Shown piece after piece: positions 15,108 to 18,906 of a stretch of 18,906 bases of DNA (position 1 is the stretch's first letter; the number at the start of each line of letters is the position of its first letter). The notes beneath the pieces are model-generated. The model did not search any database. It saw only the letters and a list, made by a program, of their open reading frames with translations, and was not told the origin of the DNA. The DNA comes from CAZQRW01 sp964596115 (GTDB taxonomy: Bacteria; Hydrothermota; UBA3072; B12-G15): NCBI GenBank assembly GCA_964596115.1, contig CAZQRW010000040.1, forward strand, positions 1 to 18,906, read 5' to 3'. A program made the position numbers and the translations under genes.

Positions 15108-17208
15108 TTACCCTCCCAGAAATGATTTTTCTCCATTTTTCAACTGCTATTCTATCGGGTTTGAGTGGTCTTTCTCTCATATCACAGATTATTCCTAAAT
15201 GCCCCGGCCTTACAATCTTTTTTATAGGTATACCCCTACCAGCACCTGCATCAAATCTTTTAGTCGGTTTAACTTCGATTTCCACTTCTTTTTCCTTCAC
15301 TGGAACTCGAACAAGCTCGCCCTGTCTTATCTTAAAACTCCGGTCATTTACGGATATTGTAAAGGCAATCTTCCCCTTTTTATCCTTTCCTGCAGGAGAA
15401 ACTACAGTACCCAAAGGAATAAGACATTCCCTATCAAATAATTCAAGGGCAAGTGCAGGATTTATAGAGGAGAGAATTCCAAGATGGGGCATCATAAATA
15501 CAGAGTCAACAAAAAACTCTGTTATACCTTTCGCATTGATTCCATCGAGCATTATCTCAAATGCCCTTTCCCTTGGATTGTGGGATAGTATACCTCCACT
15601 GCCTATAACCATATCAATCGAAAGGGAATCTAATGGACTTCTTCCTACATTCCATTCCCTCACTTTTACATTCTTACCCTGAAGAGAGGAAGTTATCACA
15701 TCTGTTATCTCCCTTGATTTTGCAAGTTTATTGTGGTCCTCAAGGGCAATTCTTACAATTTCCTTTGCCACTGCAATTTCCATCTCCTGCTCAGCACCTT
15801 TCTTTGGAATGGATGTAGGAGATATCATCTTGTTTGCGGCCACATTCATCAATTCTTCCGTATCTATTTCAAGTGGTATCCACTTCATTACATTCTCAAG
15901 ACCTGCCCTTTTTATTGTCTGGAGCAGGGAATAACTCATCCCAAGATTTGCGCTAACGGTCCTTGTTACTTCACCATCATAGGCAGAAAAAACATCGGTA
16001 GTTGCTCCTCCTACATCAAAGGAGAGCATATTAATCTCCCTTTCCTGGGAGTATTTTTTTAAAAGTTCGAATACAGCCCCTGGTGTAGGGAGAATTGGTG
16101 CTGAGACAACATTGAGTAACCTTTCGTACCCAGGTGCTCTTTTCATAACATGGTCCATAAATATCCTTAAAATTTCTCTTCGCGCAGGATCCGGATTTTC
16201 CTTCTTGAGATCTGGCCTTATATTTTCTGTTATGGTGAGATCAAACTTCTTCTCCAGTGCAATTTTTATAAATTCGCTTCCATTGCTGTTACCTGCATAG
16301 ACAAGTGGAATTTTATATTCTCCGAATTTCCCCTTAATCTCAGAAGATGCTAAAATTTCACCCAGTTGAACAACGCCAGAGACTGCACCACCCTCAACCC
16401 CACCAGAGAGAAGTATAATATCTGGCCTTAAATCCTTCAATGCCATAATTTTCTCAAATGGGGTTCTCCCATCGTCAATTGCAAGAACATCCATAACAAT
16501 GGCGCCTGCGCCAAGTGCCGTTCTTTCAGCACTCTCACCAGTATAGTACTTCACAAGTCCTACAGTAATCATTTGAAGTCCTCCCCCTGCACTGCTCGTA
16601 GCAAGGAATAGATCTATACCTCCATCAGTTGATGAAGGGATAAGGAATTTTTCATTCTTTAACATTCTCCAACCTGTTTTTTTCTCAAGTGCCCTCACAG
16701 AGTTTATTAATCCAATCCAGACATTCTCCTCTGGAAATTCTACTGTAGTTTTGTATTGTTCATATCCAGAAAAGACCATATCACCTTTATTATTCCTCCT
16801 GAAAAGTATCGCTTTTGTTGTAGTACTTCCCACATCACATATAAGAATGGCATTCAAGGAATGACGAGATACGATATCAAGAATCTCCTTCTCTGAATAT
16901 CCTACCCTTCTCGCCTCAAAGAGAAAATCACTATAAAAATCAAGAAGGAGTTTCTCTCTCACCCCCGATGGAAGGGAAACAACAGTTGCTCTACTCCCTT
17001 TCTTCGTTTTAATAACGCCCATTTCTTCAAGCTTTCTATATGCCCTTACAACAGTTGCAGGGTTAACGCCCAACTGAGAAGAAAGCATCCTTACAGAAGG
17101 GAGTTTTTCGCCAATACGTATTTTTTTCGAGGATAAAAGTATTATAAGACCATTAAGAATTTGTTCGTATAACGGAATGTGTGAGTCAAAATCAATTTTT
17201 ATGTTCAT
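15100..17208 (-). CDS. GntR-family winged helix fused to a MutL-type ASKHA ATPase
   Basis: A 702-residue fusion. Residues about 1-75 form a short GntR (YtrA-like) DNA-binding domain: PLYEQI, GEKLPSVRMLSSQLGVNP, then TVVRAYRKLEEMGVI. A linker leads to an actin-like fold of the MutL (glutamate-mutase-associated) family: DVGSTTTK (about 125-132, phosphate loop), SGGVEGG (about 268), a second DVGGATTDV (about 398-406) and IGSGG (about 535). A C-terminal extension has a beta-rich stretch and FDAGAGRGIPIKK. MutL homologues are thought to act with B12-dependent mutases, but no mutS/mutE or aminomutase gene is adjacent. I chose ATG 17208 (AGGTGA just upstream) over GTG 17217. First gene of the operon; the palindrome over its promoter suggests autoregulation. 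A pure regulator, or a chaperone ATPase for the downstream membrane complex, are both possible. Confidence 0.88.
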   Translation of the reverse strand: MNIKIDFDSHIPLYEQILNGLIILLSSKKIRIGEKLPSVRMLSSQLGVNPATVVRAYRKLEEMGVIKTKKGSRATVVSLPSGVREKLLLDFYSDFLFEARRVGYSEKEILDIVSRHSLNAILICDVGSTTTKAILFRRNNKGDMVFSGYEQYKTTVEFPEENVWIGLINSVRALEKKTGWRMLKNEKFLIPSSTDGGIDLFLATSSAGGGLQMITVGLVKYYTGESAERTALGAGAIVMDVLAIDDGRTPFEKIMALKDLRPDIILLSGGVEGGAVSGVVQLGEILASSEIKGKFGEYKIPLVYAGNSNGSEFIKIALEKKFDLTITENIRPDLKKENPDPARREILRIFMDHVMKRAPGYERLLNVVSAPILPTPGAVFELLKKYSQEREINMLSFDVGGATTDVFSAYDGEVTRTVSANLGMSYSLLQTIKRAGLENVMKWIPLEIDTEELMNVAANKMISPTSIPKKGAEQEMEIAVAKEIVRIALEDHNKLAKSREITDVITSSLQGKNVKVREWNVGRSPLDSLSIDMVIGSGGILSHNPRERAFEIMLDGINAKGITEFFVDSVFMMPHLGILSSINPALALELFDRECLIPLGTVVSPAGKDKKGKIAFTISVNDRSFKIRQGELVRVPVKEKEVEIEVKPTKRFDAGAGRGIPIKKIVRPGHLGIICDMRERPLKPDRIAVEKWRKIISGRVNG

Positions 17209-17211
17209 CTG

Positions 17212-17227
17212 TATCACCTATCTGATA
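17212..17227. promoter_or_regulatory. candidate GntR operator palindrome
   Basis: TATCACCTATCTGATA has perfect 5-bp arms (TATCA/TGATA) around a 6-bp centre. It lies between the -10 and the start codon of the GntR-MutL gene, covering the predicted transcription start. Position and symmetry suit autorepression, but short arms can arise by chance in AT-rich DNA. Confidence 0.4.
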
Positions 17228-17228
17228 T

Positions 17229-17256
17229 AGTATAACAATTCTCAAAATTTTGTCAA
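17229..17256 (-). promoter_or_regulatory. promoter of the GntR-MutL operon
   Basis: Minus-strand TTGACA (17256-17251), 16-nt spacer, TATACT (17234-17229). Initiation near 17222 gives a leader of about 14 nt that contains AGGTGA before ATG 17208. This is the likely head promoter of the whole 14-gene run. Confidence 0.7.
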
Positions 17257-17366
17257 GTCTTTTTTAAAAAAATTTAAAGAGCAGAGCCCTTTTTACTTCA
17301 CGCTTCACGGTCTATATCCTATTCCCTATATCCTGTTGTTATTTACCTGTACTTTGCAAAAATCGG

Positions 17367-17777
17367 TTGCAGGTGAAATTTGCGACTATCAAAGACAAAT
17401 GGGTATTTGTCTTTCGATGGGGTTTTACTTCTCTCGTTGTGGTTCTCATTATAAGTCTTGATTTAATGGGCAGTACACCTGTTTATAAGAGTGGATTACA
17501 TGAGGAAAAATTTCTAAAAATTCACCTTGATGAAAATAAGTGTAAAGGGGCAGCATTCTGTGAAGAGGTATGTCCAAGAAACTGCTATGAGGTAGATAGA
17601 GAGAGAAATATTGCAACAATTCCAAGACCAGATTTATGCGTTCAATGCGGCGCCTGTGTCATTCAATGCCCATTTGACGCCATTTATTTCATAAGTCCCC
17701 AGGGAAAAATTATACCCCCAGAAGCCATTAGAAAATTCAAGTTGAACCTAATGGGCAAGCGTCTCGTGAAGGTGTAG
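17367..17777 (+). CDS. membrane-anchored two-cluster ferredoxin-type protein, possibly 5'-truncated
   Basis: A 136-residue protein with a single hydrophobic segment (about 13-33) and a ferredoxin domain. Motif 1 is C59-X5-C65-X3-C69-P: the position of the usual second cysteine is Ala62, as in [3Fe-4S]-containing seven-iron ferredoxins, with an extra Cys73 nearby. Motif 2 is complete (C91, C94, C97, C101-P). A [3Fe-4S][4Fe-4S] pair is therefore predicted. The C-terminal IRKFKLNLMGKRLVKV tail is one I associate with longer membrane iron-sulfur proteins, which together with a poor start (TTG 17367 or GTG 17373, no clear Shine-Dalgarno, frame open back to 17268) suggests the gene may be a truncated piece. 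An electron-transfer role is likely; the partner is unknown. Confidence 0.72.
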   Translation: MQVKFATIKDKWVFVFRWGFTSLVVVLIISLDLMGSTPVYKSGLHEEKFLKIHLDENKCKGAAFCEEVCPRNCYEVDRERNIATIPRPDLCVQCGACVIQCPFDAIYFISPQGKIIPPEAIRKFKLNLMGKRLVKV

Positions 17778-17790
17778 GGTTCTTTTTCTC

Positions 17791-17818
17791 TTGACGCACT
17801 CTCTGAAAAACATATAAT
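17791..17818 (+). promoter_or_regulatory. strong sigma70-like promoter of the HEAT-like gene
   Basis: TTGACG (17791-17796) and a perfect TATAAT (17813-17818) with a 16-nt spacer. Initiation near 17825 leaves a leader of about 82 nt before ATG 17907. Confidence 0.75.
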
Positions 17819-17893
17819 ATTTGTGAAGGGGGAAATTTAACACAAAGATATGTGGGCTATATTTTTCTGCAAAAAGATGAATAATTTATGTGA

Positions 17894-17902
17894 AAGGAGG
17901 TG
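17894..17902 (+). promoter_or_regulatory. ribosome binding site fixing the HEAT-like gene start
   Basis: AAAGGAGGT stands 5 nt before ATG 17907 and rules in favour of it over the in-frame GTG at 17850. Confidence 0.8.
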
Positions 17903-17906
17903 CCCA

Positions 17907-18539
17907 ATGGAGAATGAGGATATTCTAAAAAAAATTGGTAATGAAGAGATTGAGCCTGATGATTTCGCAGAAATAATAAAGAAAAATTGGGATTTACTTT
18001 CAGAAGTGTTCAAAGGTTTAGATTCGACAAAACCAGAAATAAAATATAGTTGCGCAAAGGTTCTGCGGAGTATTAGTGAAGAAAATCCGGAAAAATTATA
18101 TGCTGAGTTTGATTTTTTTGTGAATCTTTTGGGTAGCAACAATAAAATTCTTAATTGGATTGCAATTGATGTTCTTGGGAATCTTACAAAGGTGGATACA
18201 GAAAACAAATTTGATACTATTTCTGAAAAATTTTTTCATCTTCTCACAGATCAAAGTATGATAACAGCTGTACATACAATTGAGAATCTGGGGAAGATCG
18301 CAAAAGCAAAACCACATTTAACAAAACAAATTACAGATAATCTTTTAAAAATAGAAAGTACTCCCAGAACCCAGGAATGTAAGAACATTTTATTTGGGAA
18401 AGCAATTGTGGCTTTTAGTGGGTTCTTTGACCAAATTGCTAATAAGGATGATGTAATTTCCTTTGCAAGAAAACAACTTAATAACCCCAGAAATGCAACA
18501 AAAAAAATAGCAGAGAAATTCTTGAAAAAATTCAAATAA
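17907..18539 (+). CDS. HEAT/ARM-like alpha-helical repeat protein
   Basis: A 210-residue, charged, apparently all-helical cytosolic protein. Paired helices of about 35-40 residues recur: KPEIKYSCAKVLRSISEENP, NNKILNWIAIDVLGNLTKVD, QSMITAVHTIENLGKIAKAKP and KNILFGKAIVAFSGFFDQI. Each has the Ala/Leu/Ile core spacing of HEAT or armadillo repeats. Such proteins usually serve as protein-binding scaffolds, and no enzymatic motif is seen. It has its own strong promoter and ideal Shine-Dalgarno, so it may be abundant. It is not in an operon with the ferredoxin gene 130 nt upstream, and no terminator hairpin follows. Codon choice is somewhat more A/T-rich than in the operon. Confidence 0.7.
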   Translation: MENEDILKKIGNEEIEPDDFAEIIKKNWDLLSEVFKGLDSTKPEIKYSCAKVLRSISEENPEKLYAEFDFFVNLLGSNNKILNWIAIDVLGNLTKVDTENKFDTISEKFFHLLTDQSMITAVHTIENLGKIAKAKPHLTKQITDNLLKIESTPRTQECKNILFGKAIVAFSGFFDQIANKDDVISFARKQLNNPRNATKKIAEKFLKKFK

Positions 18540-18810
18540 TAAGAGAAATAAAAAAGGGAAACTAGGTAATTCAAATAACTGTATTCCAAAAATACTGCTA
18601 ATTACAATCTAAAATTTTTTGATTTAAATTCAGACTTCATATTAAACTACTTATTGCCTCATATAAGGATCCACACGAAAGGGTATTCATTGCTTCATTT
18701 ATATTTCCACATGAAATATATATTGATTTTCGTAGGAAAGCAACTCTTTTTGCAAGTCTCTTTTCTGTATCCATTCTTATACCTTTCTTTCTTATATGGA
18801 GAGGAAGTTT

Positions 18811-18829
18811 CCCTCCCTTGATGGGAGGG
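18811..18829. repeat. GC-rich palindrome 1 (interspersed-repeat-like)
   Basis: CCCTCCC (18811-18817), loop TTGAT, GGGAGGG (18823-18829), followed by a further AAGGGAGGG copy of the right arm. This is a common type of dispersed intergenic element in bacterial genomes; a transcription-stopping role is possible but there is no U-tract. Confidence 0.6.
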
Positions 18830-18873
18830 ATTAAGGGAGGGTGTTCTTCCATTTCATTCACCCTCACCTCTGT

Positions 18874-18894
18874 CCTCTCCCTTCAAGGGCGAGG
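18874..18894. repeat. GC-rich palindrome 2
   Basis: CCTCTCCC (18874-18881), loop TTCAA, GGGCGAGG (18887-18894): an 8-bp stem with one mismatch, 44 nt after palindrome 1. The pair resembles a two-part dispersed element that continues toward the window edge. Confidence 0.5.
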
Positions 18895-18906
18895 AGGTTA
18901 TTTTTA

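Larger units (their letters stand above)
18540..18906. other. 367 nt without a convincing gene
   Basis: The first 250 nt are AT-rich with no promoter, RNA or terminator I can support. The last 100 nt hold the two palindromes listed separately. A 76-codon open frame on the minus strand (18637-18867) runs through the first palindrome, has no Shine-Dalgarno, and its translation (for example HPPLIPPIKGG) is what such repeats encode by chance. Confidence 0.6.

Noticed and set aside
17312..17334. Direct repeat CTATATCCT twice with 14-nt period
   Set aside because: Only two copies; the nearby CTTCACGCTTCACG is equally simple. No array or site function can be supported.
18637..18867. Minus-strand 76-codon reading frame
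   Set aside because: It runs through the first palindrome, has no ribosome site, and its proline/glycine-rich start is what the repeat encodes by chance.

Overview
This AT-rich bacterial window has tightly packed, overlapping genes and many GTG/TTG or SD-coupled starts. It carries the two halves of the ADP-heptose pathway as separate genes, an AAA+ Clp chaperone, a GntR-MutL fusion and FN3-bearing membrane proteins. This suggests an uncultivated, probably anaerobic and diderm bacterium, for example of a candidate phylum such as WOR-3. That placement is inference from gene content and no marker gene settles it. No rRNA, tRNA, CRISPR array or intact mobile element was seen.

Layout. Positions 1-5088 (+): a putative envelope protein behind a consensus promoter, then the overlapping set hldE1 (kinase), hldE2 (nucleotidyltransferase) and a ClpB-type disaggregase. 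Positions 5095-17217 (-): one run of 14 genes with gaps of 0-16 nt or short overlaps, except an 81-nt promoter-bearing gap at 14001-14081. In transcription order these are a GntR-MutL fusion, a multi-barrel-sandwich protein (E), then D2-C2-B2-A2 and D1-C1-B1-A1, followed by a LipM/LplA-type acyltransferase, RlmH, YjbQ and an alpha/beta hydrolase. Positions 17367-18539 (+): a membrane-anchored ferredoxin-type protein and a HEAT/ARM-like repeat protein. Positions 18540-18906: no convincing gene, two GC-rich palindromes.

The most notable content is 7564-17217. A four-gene membrane module (A and C polytopic; B with an outward soluble domain; D with an FN3-like outward domain and an inward soluble domain) occurs twice in tandem in the same order. 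It sits behind a fused transcription factor/ASKHA ATPase of the MutL family, with no B12-dependent mutase beside it. I read this as a candidate undescribed two-copy membrane complex with a nucleotide-binding regulator or chaperone. I do not recognise a function for A, B, C or E; for D I only recall an uncharacterised domain family (perhaps DUF6754), unverified.

Regulatory signals: five sigma70-like promoters are visible. Two of them (before hldE1 and before D2) place the -10 exactly 6 nt upstream of an ATG that lacks a Shine-Dalgarno, which suggests leaderless transcripts. The GntR-MutL promoter carries a small palindrome over the predicted transcription start, a plausible autoregulatory operator.
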